A stretch of 64,000 nt of DNA from Domibacillus mangrovi (GTDB lineage: Bacteria; Bacillota; Bacilli; Bacillales; Domibacillaceae): assembly GCF_001906925.1 (NCBI RefSeq), contig NZ_MRWQ01000007.1, positions 1 through 64,000 on the forward strand. Reading direction: 5' to 3'. A program made the translations under genes and the position numbers. The notes beneath the pieces were generated by a model, which saw only the letters and a list, made by a program, of their open reading frames with translations, was not told the DNA's origin and made no database searches. Positions 42,134-51,444 of the stretch are shown one piece after another (position 1 is the first letter of the stretch; each line of letters opens with the position of its first letter).

Positions 42134-43138
42134 TTATTTTTCTCCTTTCTTAATGACGCATACCGGTTCTTGAATCGTAACTTTCTCTTCTATAAAAATG
42201 GGTAACCCATTTTTCTCTATTTTAAACAAGGCAAGTTCATTTGAATCTTGATAAGCTGTAACTAAATACGGCGCGTCCGGCAACACGTAAAAACTGCGTG
42301 GCGTTTTCCCTGCTCCTTCTACATGACGCGGCTGTGAAAGTTCACCTTCTCCTTGAACATCAAAAATAGCAAATCCGTTCCATCCGCGAATAGACGCATA
42401 CAGAAACCTCCTGTCCGGACTAAATTGTAAATCGGCGCCTGTATGAACGCCTTTGTATCCGTCTGGAAGCGCGGCGACTGTATCTAGATGCATCATATAC
42501 CCATCCATTTCCACCTTGTAAATGGAAACAGTTGAATTCAGCTCATTTATGACATATAAAACCGGCAAATCCGGATGAAAAAGCGCCATTCGCGGTCCCG
42601 AACCCGGTGCTGTTTTCACTTCTTTCACAAGCTTAAGTTCATTTTTTTCATATACAGCAAGTGTATCGGTCCCGAGGTCACACACGACTATATGCAACCC
42701 GTCTGGAAACGGTGTAACAGAGTGAACATGCGGTGCATCCTGCCGGTCTGCATTCAGCCCGCTTCCTTCATGTTTCACAAATGCCGTTTTCGTCAAACGA
42801 TCGCCGTCACGTTCATATTTTGTCACTGATCCCCCATAATTAGCCGTCCAGACTGATGTGTCTTCTGCATAAATATGACAGGGCGCCATTTCGCCTGCTT
42901 CTGCTATCGCCCGTCTATCCAATCCTTCTTCATCAATTTTAAAGAGAACTGCTTGGCCCTTCATCGTTTCGGATGCCACAAATAAATACCCGCCTGCTTC
43001 TGCTAAATAAGACGGATTTTCAACACCCGCGTATCGGCCCGTCACGTTTAACTTTTCATTTTCCGTATCCACGTTCACTTTATAAATGCCTCGTTCTTCT
43101 TTTTTTGCATAGCTGCCAATCCAGAGTGTATAGTTCAA
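42134..43138 (-). CDS. pgl: Lactonase family protein (6-phosphogluconolactonase, YkgB-type)
   Basis: A 334-residue seven-bladed beta-propeller lactonase. GSYAKKEERGIYKV starts the first blade; HPDLPVLYVINELNSTVS and FSPDRRFLYASIRG are conserved blades. It would hydrolyse 6-phosphogluconolactone or a related sugar lactone. The start is TTG 43138 with GAGGAG 8 nt upstream. It is the first gene of the lactonase-SDR pair. Confidence 0.88.
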   Translation of the reverse strand: MNYTLWIGSYAKKEERGIYKVNVDTENEKLNVTGRYAGVENPSYLAEAGGYLFVASETMKGQAVLFKIDEEGLDRRAIAEAGEMAPCHIYAEDTSVWTANYGGSVTKYERDGDRLTKTAFVKHEGSGLNADRQDAPHVHSVTPFPDGLHIVVCDLGTDTLAVYEKNELKLVKEVKTAPGSGPRMALFHPDLPVLYVINELNSTVSIYKVEMDGYMMHLDTVAALPDGYKGVHTGADLQFSPDRRFLYASIRGWNGFAIFDVQGEGELSQPRHVEGAGKTPRSFYVLPDAPYLVTAYQDSNELALFKIEKNGLPIFIEEKVTIQEPVCVIKKGEK

Positions 43139-43194
43139 ACAGTCATCTCCTCTATTTTAAACATCTCTTTTCTTATTACCCACCTTTCTCTTTT

Positions 43195-43548
43195 TCATAC
43201 GGAAAAAGAAAAGTTTACACTTTTCCAGGTATATATTTTTTCAGCAAACGCATGAAATTGACGGGCTTCCAGTGATAATGCCACCTTTTTTTCGTACCAA
43301 GCGCGATTTTCTAGAGCGCATCATAGTCATTTATTTCAAGAAAGTGAACCGATTCGTTAGCAATTTCATTTTTGCGCGGCAACACTGAAATGCCCAGGCC
43401 TACGCCAACAAATCCGGCGACGGCTGTCACTTCCTCACCATCAAAGATAATCTCTGCTTCCACGTTCAAGGTCTTGCACACCTCATCAAAAAGAAAGCGA
43501 ATTCCATATTCTTCTTCATATTCAATAAAGGGGTTAATTGATAATAAC
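43195..43548 (-). pseudogene. LysR-family regulator, 5'-truncated and frameshifted
   Basis: On the minus strand, translation gives the C-terminal effector domain of a LysR regulator (INPFIEYEEEYGIRFLFDEV, then GEEVTAVAGFVGVGLGISVLPR). At about 43311 a TAG interrupts the frame, and the family C-terminus continues in another frame (ALENRAWYEKKVALS). No helix-turn-helix half is found upstream: the sequence runs directly into the promoter region of the MFS gene. Such regulators often stand divergent to an MFS gene (yybE/yybF in B. subtilis), so this is the likely lost regulator. The rest of 43139-43630 has no other gene. Confidence 0.8.
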
Positions 43549-43630
43549 TATAAATTGGATCTATGATTATGGAAAGCGTATAGTATTGATAGAAAGATCA
43601 TATACACGTTTCATAGAAAGAAGGCTGCTT

Positions 43631-44866
43631 ATGTCTTATATTGAACAGGGAACAATTGAACAAAAAAAAGCAAGTTTTGCCCTGTTTCTCGGCGGGTTCG
43701 TCACATTTGCAACATTATATACGACACAGCCGCTCATGCCGCTATTCGCCATACAATTTGGCATCTCTGCCTCGACTGCAAGTCTAGCTTTGTCATTGTC
43801 GACCGGCTTGTTGGCAATCGCCATGATTGCTGCCGGGGCACTGTCCAGTGAATTCGGTAAAAAGAAACTGATGATCATTTCTATGTTCGCCGCTTCCATT
43901 ATCGGTATTCTGACTGCCTTCAGTCCGAACTTCTGGACATTGCTTACATTTCGAGCACTGCTCGGTATATTTTTAGCGGGTGTACCAGCCATTGCGATGG
44001 CATACGTGTCAGAAGAATTCAACCCGAAAGCAATTGGAACGGCGATGGGCTTATACATTAGTGGCACGACGATAGGCGGCATGTCCGGACGCATGCTGAC
44101 AGGATGGTTGACCGACTTATTCAACTGGCGGATTGCTTTGATCGTCATCGGTCTCACTGCACTCGCGGCGAGCATTACATTTTTATTTACACTGCCAGAA
44201 CCGCGCAATTCAGAGAAAAAGCATGCGACATTAAAAGAAATGCTCTTTGCCTACAAAGTACACTCATATAATCGCCCGCTGATCGCTGTCATATCACTCG
44301 GCTTTTTATTAATGGGCAGCTTCGTTACATTGTATAATTACATCGGTTTTTTATTAATGGAACCTCCTTACTCATTAAGTCAGACGTTTATCGGATTCAT
44401 TTTCATCGTTTTTTTAACTGGTACATTCAGCGCGATGTACATGGGCAGAAAAGCGGATCTCTACGGCAACCCTCGTACATTGAGATGGTCCATCGGCATT
44501 ATGGCTGCCGGTGCGGTCATGACACTTATGCCGATACTTTCATTAAAAATTATCGGCATTGCCGTATTCACATTTGGCTTTTTCGCTTGTCATTCGATCG
44601 CAAGTGCCTGGGTCGGCGAGTATGCCAAGTTTAATAAAACACAAGCATCATCCATGTACTTGCTTCTTTATTATCTCGGTTCAAGCGTTGTCGGTTCATT
44701 TGGTGGCTGGTTCTGGGCTCACCTTCATTGGAGCGGCGTTATCGGACTTGTCCTTGTCTTACTAGTCATCGCCATTCCGCTTATTTATTACGCAGAGAAC
44801 CGTGAACCTGGTGTCTATTCAACGCTAAAAAAAGAAAAAAGCTCAAACGCGATGGATTGCGTTTGA
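43631..44866 (+). CDS. MFS transporter, YybF/YgaY-like
   Basis: A 411-residue, twelve-helix major facilitator (drug:H+ or amino-acid efflux type). The loop 2-3 motif is SSEFGKKKLM. The frame opens at 43538, but that extension runs through the truncated LysR region; ATG 43631 has GAAGG 6 nt upstream and gives the normal length. Since the adjacent LysR regulator is broken, expression may now be constitutive or silent. Confidence 0.88.
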   Translation: MSYIEQGTIEQKKASFALFLGGFVTFATLYTTQPLMPLFAIQFGISASTASLALSLSTGLLAIAMIAAGALSSEFGKKKLMIISMFAASIIGILTAFSPNFWTLLTFRALLGIFLAGVPAIAMAYVSEEFNPKAIGTAMGLYISGTTIGGMSGRMLTGWLTDLFNWRIALIVIGLTALAASITFLFTLPEPRNSEKKHATLKEMLFAYKVHSYNRPLIAVISLGFLLMGSFVTLYNYIGFLLMEPPYSLSQTFIGFIFIVFLTGTFSAMYMGRKADLYGNPRTLRWSIGIMAAGAVMTLMPILSLKIIGIAVFTFGFFACHSIASAWVGEYAKFNKTQASSMYLLLYYLGSSVVGSFGGWFWAHLHWSGVIGLVLVLLVIAIPLIYYAENREPGVYSTLKKEKSSNAMDCV

Positions 44867-44875
44867 GTTTTTTCT
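44842..44875 (+). terminator. Terminator after the MFS gene
   Basis: CTCAAACGC and GCGTTTGAG pair around an 8-nt loop, followed by TTTTTT. The stem includes the last codons of the gene. Confidence 0.85.
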
Positions 44876-44882
44876 TAATTAT

Positions 44883-45017
44883 TTATTTGTTTCTATCATT
44901 TAAATGAATCAATTCATCAACGGTTAATTCATACAGCTGACGGTCTCCGTATTTAAAAATTCCTTTTTCCATTAACCGTTCAATCCATATCATTTGTTCT
45001 TTCTCTGTTATTTGCAT
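44883..45017 (-). CDS. FbpA-family small protein (Fur-regulated basic protein), 44 aa
   Basis: A 44-residue frame on the minus strand. ERLMEKGIFKYGDRQLYELT matches the short domain of B. subtilis FbpA, a helper of the FsrA iron-sparing small RNA, and related tiny proteins. GGGGAAG precedes ATG 45017. Upstream is a 6-bp inverted repeat (45073-45088, ATGAAA/TTTCAT) that could be an operator but is not a clean Fur box. Confidence 0.75.
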   Translation of the reverse strand: MQITEKEQMIWIERLMEKGIFKYGDRQLYELTVDELIHLNDRNK

Positions 45018-45072
45018 GCGGTCTTCCCCTTTTATCTTATTACATTTATTCTATTCACCTTACACACAGATT

Positions 45073-45088
45073 ATGAAACATATTTCAT
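45073..45088. repeat. Inverted repeat between the FbpA-like gene and the thi operon
   Basis: ATGAAA (45073-45078) and TTTCAT (45083-45088) are perfectly inverted around CATA. The position, about 56 bp upstream of the FbpA-like start, suits an operator of the Fur/PerR class, but the spacing is not the 7-1-7 arrangement. Confidence 0.4.
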
Positions 45089-45202
45089 TACAAATTTTCA
45101 CAAAAATAAATTCCATCGTTTTTTCTTGTGATTTTACAATATTATTTTCATGCGTGACATTGCCTGATTAGTGTGATAAGCTAAAAAAAATTAAATATCA
45201 AT

Positions 45203-45295
45203 CCACTGGAGGTGCCTTTTTAAAGGGCTGAGATCAAAGTGATTACTTTGGGATTCCTGGAACCTGATCCAGTTCGTACTGGCGTAGGAAAGTGG
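45203..45295 (+). promoter_or_regulatory. TPP riboswitch (THI box)
   Basis: The conserved elements are all present: closing stem CCACT/AGTGG, GGGCTGAGA, and ACCTGATCCAGTTCGTACTG with GGCGTAGGAAAGTGG. It senses thiamin diphosphate and controls the following tenI-thiO-S-G-F operon. Confidence 0.96.
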
Positions 45296-45324
45296 CGTGA
45301 CCTTTGTTTTTTATCTTGTTTATA

Positions 45325-45360
45325 CAGCGCTGTTTTCCATACTGGAAAGCAGCGCTTTTT
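45325..45360 (+). terminator. Riboswitch-controlled terminator
   Basis: AGCGCTGTTTTCC and GGAAAGCAGCGCT pair around ATACT, followed by TTTT. Placed 30 nt after the aptamer and before the first gene, it indicates transcription attenuation when thiamin diphosphate is bound. Confidence 0.88.
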
Positions 45361-45387
45361 GTATGTTTGATAATGGAGATGATGCAT

Positions 45388-45930
45388 TTGATCCATGCAG
45401 TAACGGATGGTACAGGCCTTCGTGAAAATACAATCGCGACAGTTGCCTCTCTTTATCCAGATGTTGAAGCGATTTGTATACGTGAAAAACAGCTTTCTGA
45501 ACAAGATACGTGTTTGAAAATAAAGCAACTGATTGACCGCGGCATACCAGCCAAAAAATTAATTGTTCATTCGCACCCTGATCTGGCAATTCAATATCAT
45601 TTGCAGGGCGTTCACTTTACAGAATTCGATAAACGATTAAAAGCATTCAAGCAATCCTATCCTTACATGAAGGCCGGCAAATCTGTTCATTCTGTGGCTA
45701 CAGCGAGACAGGCAGAGATAGATGGCGCAGACTACATTTACTTCGGCCATATTTTCACGACCTCTTCAAAAGAAGGTCTCCCTGGGCGCGGACTAAATGC
45801 GCTGCGTAGTGTAACAAAGGCCGTTTCTATTCCCGTCATCGCAATCGGTGGGATTCATTCCGGTAACGTGAAAACAGTAATGGAAGCAGGCGCGGCTGGT
45901 ACGGCGATGATTTCTGCTTTTTTTAAATAG
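45388..45930 (+). CDS. tenI: Thiazole tautomerase TenI
   Basis: About 180 residues, TIM-barrel of the ThiE/TenI family. It turns the thiazole product of ThiG into the aromatic tautomer. AITDD-like N-terminus (IHAVTDGTG), GRSVHS-like KAGKSVHSVATA and DYIYFGHIF(T) are TenI features; the C-terminus has IAIGGIHSGN. The frame opens at 45304 inside the terminator and cannot start there. TTG 45388 lies 9 nt after GGAG; ATG 45382 is the alternative. Confidence 0.85.
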   Translation: MIHAVTDGTGLRENTIATVASLYPDVEAICIREKQLSEQDTCLKIKQLIDRGIPAKKLIVHSHPDLAIQYHLQGVHFTEFDKRLKAFKQSYPYMKAGKSVHSVATARQAEIDGADYIYFGHIFTTSSKEGLPGRGLNALRSVTKAVSIPVIAIGGIHSGNVKTVMEAGAAGTAMISAFFK

Positions 45931-45942
45931 AGGAGTGATAAA

Positions 45943-47091
45943 GTGAAATCGATGAGACGATACGATGTCATTATTGCTGGCGGCGGTGTGATTGGCTGTT
46001 CAATTGCCTACCGGCTAGCGAAATCTGGTTTGTCTGTAGCGGTGTTTGACGCCGGTACAGCAGGCAAAGCATCGATTGCAGCAGGCGGGATGCTTGGTGC
46101 TCAAAATGAATTTGAGTATGAAAATCCGCTTATGAATATAGCGCTTGAAAGCCGGGCTATGTTTCCAGATCTTCGCGATGAATTGTTGGATGAATCCGGT
46201 GTGGATATTGAATTACGCAAAGCCGGACTGTTAAAAGTAGCGGCTACAGCCGATGATCAGCCAGCTCTTCTCAAACAGTATGCCTTTTTATCCAGCAAAG
46301 ATGCATCTGTTAAATGGCTCGAGCCAGATGAGGTGCCGTCTGTAGAGTCGTGTATGTCAAATGAAACAGCCGGTGCTATTTATTTGGAAAAAGACAATCA
46401 AGTAAAAGCACCGCTGCTTGCCCACGCATTTTTGCAGGCGGCGATGAATGCCGGTGTACATGTGTATGAACAAGAAGCAGTCATTCGCTTCGTAGTGGAA
46501 GCGAATACAGTTTGCGGTGTACATACAGCCCGCGGATTGTTTCATTCAGACCGAGTTATTAATGCGGCTGGTGCGTGGAGCGGTACATTATTTGGAGAAG
46601 AACCGGGTTACATGCCGCCAATCATTCCAGTAAAAGGTGAATGCGTGTCAGTGAAACTGAGCGAAGCAGCACCTGTAAAAACCGTTTTTGCGGTTGATGG
46701 CTGTTATATCGTGCCAAAGCGCAATAAAGAAATGTTGATTGGCGCGACATCTTATCCCGGATCGTTTGACTCATCTGTTACAGCAGGCGGCATCCGCTCT
46801 TTATTAAACCGGGCGGCGCGGCTTTTGCCCGTGCTTGACGAAGGGATCATTGACCGTATGTGGACTGGGGTAAGACCGCAATTATCTGATGGATTGCCGA
46901 TTATCGGGGCTCACCCTTCGATTAAAGGACTTTACATATGTACAGGACATTATCGAAATGGTATTTTATTAAGTCCTATAACCGGGGTGTTAATGGAACA
47001 GTATTTGAATGGCTGTGAAAAAACAGCCGCTGTTCTGGCTCCTTTCTCTCCGTCCCGGTTTCAAATAAAAAAGGAGGAATTACTTGTATGA
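45943..47091 (+). CDS. thiO: Glycine oxidase ThiO
   Basis: A 382-residue FAD-dependent amine oxidase (DAO fold) that makes the dehydroglycine used for thiazole synthesis. FAD motif IIAGGGVIGCSIAYRLA (about 9-25) and the C-terminal GHYRNGILLSP are intact. The start is GTG 45943 with GAGGAGTG upstream; the stop overlaps the thiS start (ATGA). Confidence 0.94.
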   Translation: MKSMRRYDVIIAGGGVIGCSIAYRLAKSGLSVAVFDAGTAGKASIAAGGMLGAQNEFEYENPLMNIALESRAMFPDLRDELLDESGVDIELRKAGLLKVAATADDQPALLKQYAFLSSKDASVKWLEPDEVPSVESCMSNETAGAIYLEKDNQVKAPLLAHAFLQAAMNAGVHVYEQEAVIRFVVEANTVCGVHTARGLFHSDRVINAAGAWSGTLFGEEPGYMPPIIPVKGECVSVKLSEAAPVKTVFAVDGCYIVPKRNKEMLIGATSYPGSFDSSVTAGGIRSLLNRAARLLPVLDEGIIDRMWTGVRPQLSDGLPIIGAHPSIKGLYICTGHYRNGILLSPITGVLMEQYLNGCEKTAAVLAPFSPSRFQIKKEELLV

Positions 47092-47291
47092 ACATGACCG
47101 TAAACGGACGTGACGTGCAACTTCCAGACTACGTCACAACAGTCCGCGATTTGCTTGATCACTTTAAGTTGAATAAAGATATGGCAATTGTTGAACTCAA
47201 TCAATTGATTTTAGACAAAACAACACGCGATGATGCGGCGCTCAGTGATGGCGACCGGATTGAAATCGTTCAATTTGTAGGAGGCGGATAA
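47088..47291 (+). CDS. thiS: Sulfur carrier protein ThiS
   Basis: A 67-residue ubiquitin-like protein ending in VGGG, so the C-terminal Gly-Gly needed for adenylation and thiocarboxylate formation is present. ThiF activates it and ThiG takes the sulfur. Overlaps thiO by 4 bp and is followed after 1 nt by thiG. Confidence 0.95.
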   Translation: MNMTVNGRDVQLPDYVTTVRDLLDHFKLNKDMAIVELNQLILDKTTRDDAALSDGDRIEIVQFVGGG

Positions 47292-47292
47292 T

Positions 47293-48060
47293 ATGTTAAA
47301 CATTGGACCTTATTCATTTACATCTAGATTACTGCTTGGAACTGGGAAATTCCCGAATTTCGATATTCAAAAAGAAGCGGTGGAAAAATCAGAAACAGAC
47401 ATTTTAACGTTTGCGGTACGCCGGATGAATATTTTCGAACCAAATCAACCGAACTTTTTAGAAAAGATTGACGTGAAAAACTACACGTTGCTGCCAAATA
47501 CAGCGGGCGCTAAAACAGCGGATGAAGCGGTCCGCATCGCAAAACTTGCAAAAGCATCCGGACTTTGTGACATGATTAAAGTCGAAGTGATCGGCTGTGC
47601 TAAAACGTTATTGCCTGACCCGATTGAAACACTAAAAGCATCTGAAATGCTGCTTGAAGAAGGATTTATCGTTTTGCCTTACACGTCAGATGATGTGCTG
47701 CTCGCAAAACGGCTTGAGGACCTTGGCTGCCATGCGATTATGCCAGGTGCATCGCCAATCGGCACGGGCCTTGGCATTATCAATCCACTCAACATTCGTT
47801 ACATTATTGAACAGTCTTCTGTACCGGTTATTGTCGATGCCGGAATTGGCGTGCCTTCTGATGCAGCAAAAGCGATGGAACTCGGTGCCGATGGTGTCCT
47901 TCTTAACACAGCTGTGTCGGGAGCAAACGACCCCGTGAGAATGGCTGAAGCGATGAAATACGGCGTGCTCGCAGGACGTGCCGGATTTGAAGCTGGACGT
48001 ATCCCGAAAAAGATGCATGCTGCTGCTTCAAGCCCACTGGAAGGAATGAGTGTACTTTGA
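47293..48060 (+). CDS. thiG: Thiazole synthase ThiG
   Basis: A 255-residue TIM-barrel enzyme that condenses 1-deoxy-xylulose 5-phosphate, dehydroglycine and ThiS thiocarboxylate. RLLLGTGKF at the N-terminus, the Schiff-base lysine in MIKVEVIG (about residue 97) and [20 protein letters not shown] are canonical. Confidence 0.96.
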   Translation: MLNIGPYSFTSRLLLGTGKFPNFDIQKEAVEKSETDILTFAVRRMNIFEPNQPNFLEKIDVKNYTLLPNTAGAKTADEAVRIAKLAKASGLCDMIKVEVIGCAKTLLPDPIETLKASEMLLEEGFIVLPYTSDDVLLAKRLEDLGCHAIMPGASPIGTGLGIINPLNIRYIIEQSSVPVIVDAGIGVPSDAAKAMELGADGVLLNTAVSGANDPVRMAEAMKYGVLAGRAGFEAGRIPKKMHAAASSPLEGMSVL

Positions 48061-49082
48061 CCGAACGGTATTCGCGCCAAGTGCTATTCCCCGGGATCGG
48101 AAAAAATGGGCAGGAAGCACTTCGCAATAAGCACGTCTTAATCATCGGGGCTGGTGCACTCGGTGCAGCAAATGCCGAAATGATCGTCCGTGCCGGCGTT
48201 GGCCGCATCACAATCATTGACCGGGATTATGTTGACTTTTCCAACTTACAGCGTCAAAACTTATACACCGAGCAAGATGCGATTGAGCGGATACCGAAAG
48301 CGGATGCGGCAAGAAAAAGGCTGCTATCGATTAACTCGGACATCATCATTGATTCATTGACTCTTGACGCAGATGCTGATTTTTTTGAGCGGTTTTTACC
48401 CCGAGAAGCTGTCGACCTCATCATTGACGGCACTGACAACTTCGATATCCGCTTTATTATTAACGATGCTGCTCAAAAATATGAAATTCCATGGGTATAC
48501 GGCGCTTGTGTCGCGTCAGGTGGTCTATCACTACTTGTCATCCCAGGAAAAACGCCATGCCTTCATTGTTTAATGAATACAATTCCTCAAGCAGGCGCTA
48601 CGTGTGATACAGCCGGGATTATTTCTCCTGCTGTTCAAATGACAGCTTCTGCACAGACTGCAGAAGCATTAAAATGGCTAACAGGCAATGTCGATGCTTT
48701 ACGCGGTACGATTTTTTCATTTGATTTATGGACGAATCAGTTTTCATCCGTTGATGTAGCCAAACTAAAAAAACCGGACTGTCCATCATGCGGAGCAAAT
48801 CCGGTTTATCCATTTCTTTCATATGAACAATCGACAAAGTTTGCTGTATTATGCGGACGGGATACCGTTCAAATTCGACCAGCTGGCATTGACCGGCGCG
48901 ATCTCCATCTTTTATTTGAAAATGTGAAAAAGAATGCCGATGTCACGCATCAAAATGCCTTTTTACTTTCATTTAAAAACGATCCTTATACAGTTACCGC
49001 GTTTAAAGATGGCCGCGTATTTATACAAGGTGTATCCTCTGTAGAAGAAAGTAAAAAAGTATATTACCGCTACTTCCAATAA
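48057..49082 (+). CDS. thiF: ThiF, ThiS adenylyltransferase
   Basis: A 341-residue E1-like enzyme. ATP motif [19 protein letters not shown], arginine in [19 protein letters not shown], and zinc cysteines in CLHC and CPSC. The C-terminal extension (about 245-341) resembles a degenerate rhodanese-like part, as in MoeB/ThiF proteins. The start TTG 48057 overlaps the thiG stop (TTGA). The gap 49083-49389 behind it shows no gene or clear terminator that I can support. Confidence 0.93.
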   Translation: MTERYSRQVLFPGIGKNGQEALRNKHVLIIGAGALGAANAEMIVRAGVGRITIIDRDYVDFSNLQRQNLYTEQDAIERIPKADAARKRLLSINSDIIIDSLTLDADADFFERFLPREAVDLIIDGTDNFDIRFIINDAAQKYEIPWVYGACVASGGLSLLVIPGKTPCLHCLMNTIPQAGATCDTAGIISPAVQMTASAQTAEALKWLTGNVDALRGTIFSFDLWTNQFSSVDVAKLKKPDCPSCGANPVYPFLSYEQSTKFAVLCGRDTVQIRPAGIDRRDLHLLFENVKKNADVTHQNAFLLSFKNDPYTVTAFKDGRVFIQGVSSVEESKKVYYRYFQ

Positions 49083-49389
49083 CCTCTCCCATTTTGCCGG
49101 TCATCTTCTTTGGCCTTAAATTAGTTTTCTTTTAAAGTTAAAAAAGGTATAAATGGAGATGTCAAAATACAATAGTTGATCATTACTTATTTGAAAATTT
49201 AAAGAGAATTGAAAAGATTTTAAGATCATTAATTTGCAAGTATCCTAGGTACATACACAGGTTGCCTTTGATCGTCGTCAAATTAATAATATCTTTTAAA
49301 GCAAAGTCCCTGGCTCGACATATTTTATTAAATGTCCACGTTCGAGTTGTGCTACACTGAAAAAAAGAACGTGAAAGGACAGACAGTTA

Positions 49390-49614
49390 ATGAAACGATT
49401 TATTTTTGTCATTCCGATTATGGTCCTCGTTTTTTCGATTGCAACGTGGATGCTGAATAAAGATTTTTCGATGATTGACACACAGACACGCACATTAATT
49501 GCCACTGGGGCTTCTGTGTTTTCTGGCATTATTTCCTTTTTTCTTATGCGTAGTGACATTGAACATATCACTGAAGTACATCTGAAAAGACAGAATGCAA
49601 AACGAAAAAAGTAA
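49390..49614 (+). CDS. Small membrane protein, 74 aa
   Basis: A 74-residue protein with two membrane helices (about 4-20 and 36-53) and a basic C-terminus (KRQNAKRKK), so the ends should face the cytosol. Similar small DUF-type proteins occur in Bacillales, but I do not recognise a named family. AAAGGACAG lies upstream of the ATG. It shares a bidirectional terminator with the next gene. Confidence 0.7.
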   Translation: MKRFIFVIPIMVLVFSIATWMLNKDFSMIDTQTRTLIATGASVFSGIISFFLMRSDIEHITEVHLKRQNAKRKK

Positions 49615-49615
49615 A

Positions 49616-49652
49616 GAAACGCCTGTCCATTATGAGGATAGGCGTTTTTGCT
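49616..49652. terminator. Bidirectional terminator
   Basis: AAACGCCTGTCC and GGATAGGCGTTTTT form a stem with a 7-nt loop; T-run on the plus side, TTCTTTAC on the minus side. Confidence 0.8.
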
Positions 49653-50607
49653 CGGATTTCTTGAATATTCTTTTTTCATACACCAGCGTGATTAAATAGC
49701 CGTGAAAAGCAGCGAGTAGTTGTTGGAACAACATACAGACGATAACTGGAACCGCGACTTTTGGCGGAAAAAAATTAACGGCAATAACCGCGCCGGCGCT
49801 AAAATTGCGCATACCGCTTGTATAAATGATTGCAACTGTATTTTCTTTGCTTTGTTTAAATACATACGCAATTCCCCACGAAAATAAATAGATAGATAAT
49901 ACAATGAAAAAGATCGTCACCAAAATTCCCAATAATTCCAAATCAATGTTTTTCATATAGGGGGCAATAATTGAACTATTGATCGCAACGACTACGGGCA
50001 ATGATAGTTTTGAAAATGGCGATAATTTCTGGCTGATGCGGCTTGCCCGTTCCGCCTTTAGCCATTGGTTTACACCCATCCCTGCCAATGACGGAATGAC
50101 AATCATCCAGAAAAGTCCGTTCATCACATCCATAAAGCTCATTTCAACATTGCTTCCGACTAAAATAGATAAACTGAACGGCGCGATAATAGGCGACAGC
50201 ATCGTATCAATTAAAATAACCGCCAGCGCCAGCGGTACACTTCCTTTATACATTGTTACCCAGATCATACTCGTAATCCCCGTCGGAATGACAAGGGCTA
50301 GTGTAATCCCTGTTACAGTCAATGGATCATGTGGAAAAACAATCTGCCCAACAATGAGCGCCCATACCGGTGCAACAATATGCAGCGTAACGAGCGCTAT
50401 TACAATTGGAAATGGATGGGTCATCGTATGATGAAGCATGTTAAAATTCGAATTCACACTGCCTGCAAACGTCATAAAAGCAAATAACCATGGGACAATA
50501 AACACCCACGAATGCAAGTATTCGGCAGCGATGATCCCTGTTACGACACTAATCGGTGTCAAAATAGGCATCCATTTCCCGAGCAATGCATTCAATAATT
50601 GAAGCAT
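49630..50607 (-). CDS. Bile acid:sodium symporter family protein
   Basis: A 325-residue protein with eight to ten membrane helices of the BASS/SBF fold (GITSMIWVTMYKGSVPLAL and SGMRNFSAGAVIAV are the two crossing segments). Bacterial members move organic anions such as pantoate or keto acids; substrate unknown. ATG 50607 is 8-9 nt after GGAG and is preferred over ATG 50622. Confidence 0.85.
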   Translation of the reverse strand: MLQLLNALLGKWMPILTPISVVTGIIAAEYLHSWVFIVPWLFAFMTFAGSVNSNFNMLHHTMTHPFPIVIALVTLHIVAPVWALIVGQIVFPHDPLTVTGITLALVIPTGITSMIWVTMYKGSVPLALAVILIDTMLSPIIAPFSLSILVGSNVEMSFMDVMNGLFWMIVIPSLAGMGVNQWLKAERASRISQKLSPFSKLSLPVVVAINSSIIAPYMKNIDLELLGILVTIFFIVLSIYLFSWGIAYVFKQSKENTVAIIYTSGMRNFSAGAVIAVNFFPPKVAVPVIVCMLFQQLLAAFHGYLITLVYEKRIFKKSEQKRLSS

Positions 50608-50656
50608 AAACAAGAACTCCATTCAACTTTTTAAAAACATTGTATCATTTTGTCGA

Positions 50657-50687
50657 CAAAAAAAGCGAACCGGTCTAACACCGGTTC
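50657..50687 (-). terminator. Terminator after the WrbA-like gene
   Basis: GAACCGGT and ACCGGTTC are perfectly inverted around CTAAC or its complement; GCTTTTTTT follows on the minus strand. Confidence 0.85.
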
Positions 50688-50699
50688 ACCATTATTCAC

Positions 50700-51311
50700 T
50701 TATTGGTTTCCCTTTTTTACCCACTCTGCTACGGTCACTGTCCGTTTCGCTTGATGTTTAACAGCTGCCTGTACGTCTTCTATCATTTTTCCATTTTGGT
50801 CAACACTTACACTTGTACCATACGGATTGCCGCCCGCCGCAAATGTGACTGGGTCTGTGTAACCTGGTGATGCAACGAGTGCTCCCCAATGGTGCATTGT
50901 TGTGTATAGGGCCAAAATCGTCGCTTCTTGACCGCCATGCGCATTTTGTGCGGATGTCATCGCACTAACTACTTTGTTTGCAAGCTTTCCGTGGAACCAA
51001 AGGCCGCCTGTTGTATCTAAAAATTGTTTTACTTGTCCTGGCATATTTCCAAATCGTGTTGGTATGCTGAAAATGATAGCATCTGCCCATTCAAGATCGT
51101 TCAACGTGACTTCTGGAACACTTTTCGTTTCTTCTACATGTGCTTTCCAAGCTGGATTTGAATCAATCGCTGATTGTGGAGCCGTTTCAGGTACTTTTAA
51201 TACTTTCACTTCAGCACCTGCAGCTTTTGCGCCTTCTTCTGCCCATTTCGCCAGTTGATAATTCGTTCCTGTTGAACTGTAATAGACTACCGCTAATTTG
51301 ACGTTTTCCAT
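50700..51311 (-). CDS. NAD(P)H:quinone oxidoreductase, WrbA type
   Basis: A 203-residue flavodoxin-fold enzyme that reduces quinones with two electrons. FMN loop YYSSTGTNYQLA, SIPTRFGNMPGQVKQFLD and the HHWG motif are those of WrbA. Two starts have good sites: ATG 51311 (GAGGAGG) and ATG 51368 (GGCGGTGA), the latter adding MGFLSKLFGKSS, an amphipathic leader. It follows marR-like and doxX genes with quinone-stress operators upstream. Confidence 0.9.
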   Translation of the reverse strand: MENVKLAVVYYSSTGTNYQLAKWAEEGAKAAGAEVKVLKVPETAPQSAIDSNPAWKAHVEETKSVPEVTLNDLEWADAIIFSIPTRFGNMPGQVKQFLDTTGGLWFHGKLANKVVSAMTSAQNAHGGQEATILALYTTMHHWGALVASPGYTDPVTFAAGGNPYGTSVSVDQNGKMIEDVQAAVKHQAKRTVTVAEWVKKGNQ

Positions 51312-51444
51312 CGTTTGTTCCTCCTCATGATTGGATGATTTCCCAAATAATTTACTCAAAAAACCCATTTCTTTCACCGCCGATTTGTTTTTGAAAATCT
51401 GCTTTAACTCGTATGCTCGTTTACCTAAAAAAACGATCTTTGTT

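Noticed and set aside
45220-45589. Minus-strand ORFs of 89-102 codons
   Set aside because: They are antisense to the TPP riboswitch, its terminator and tenI.
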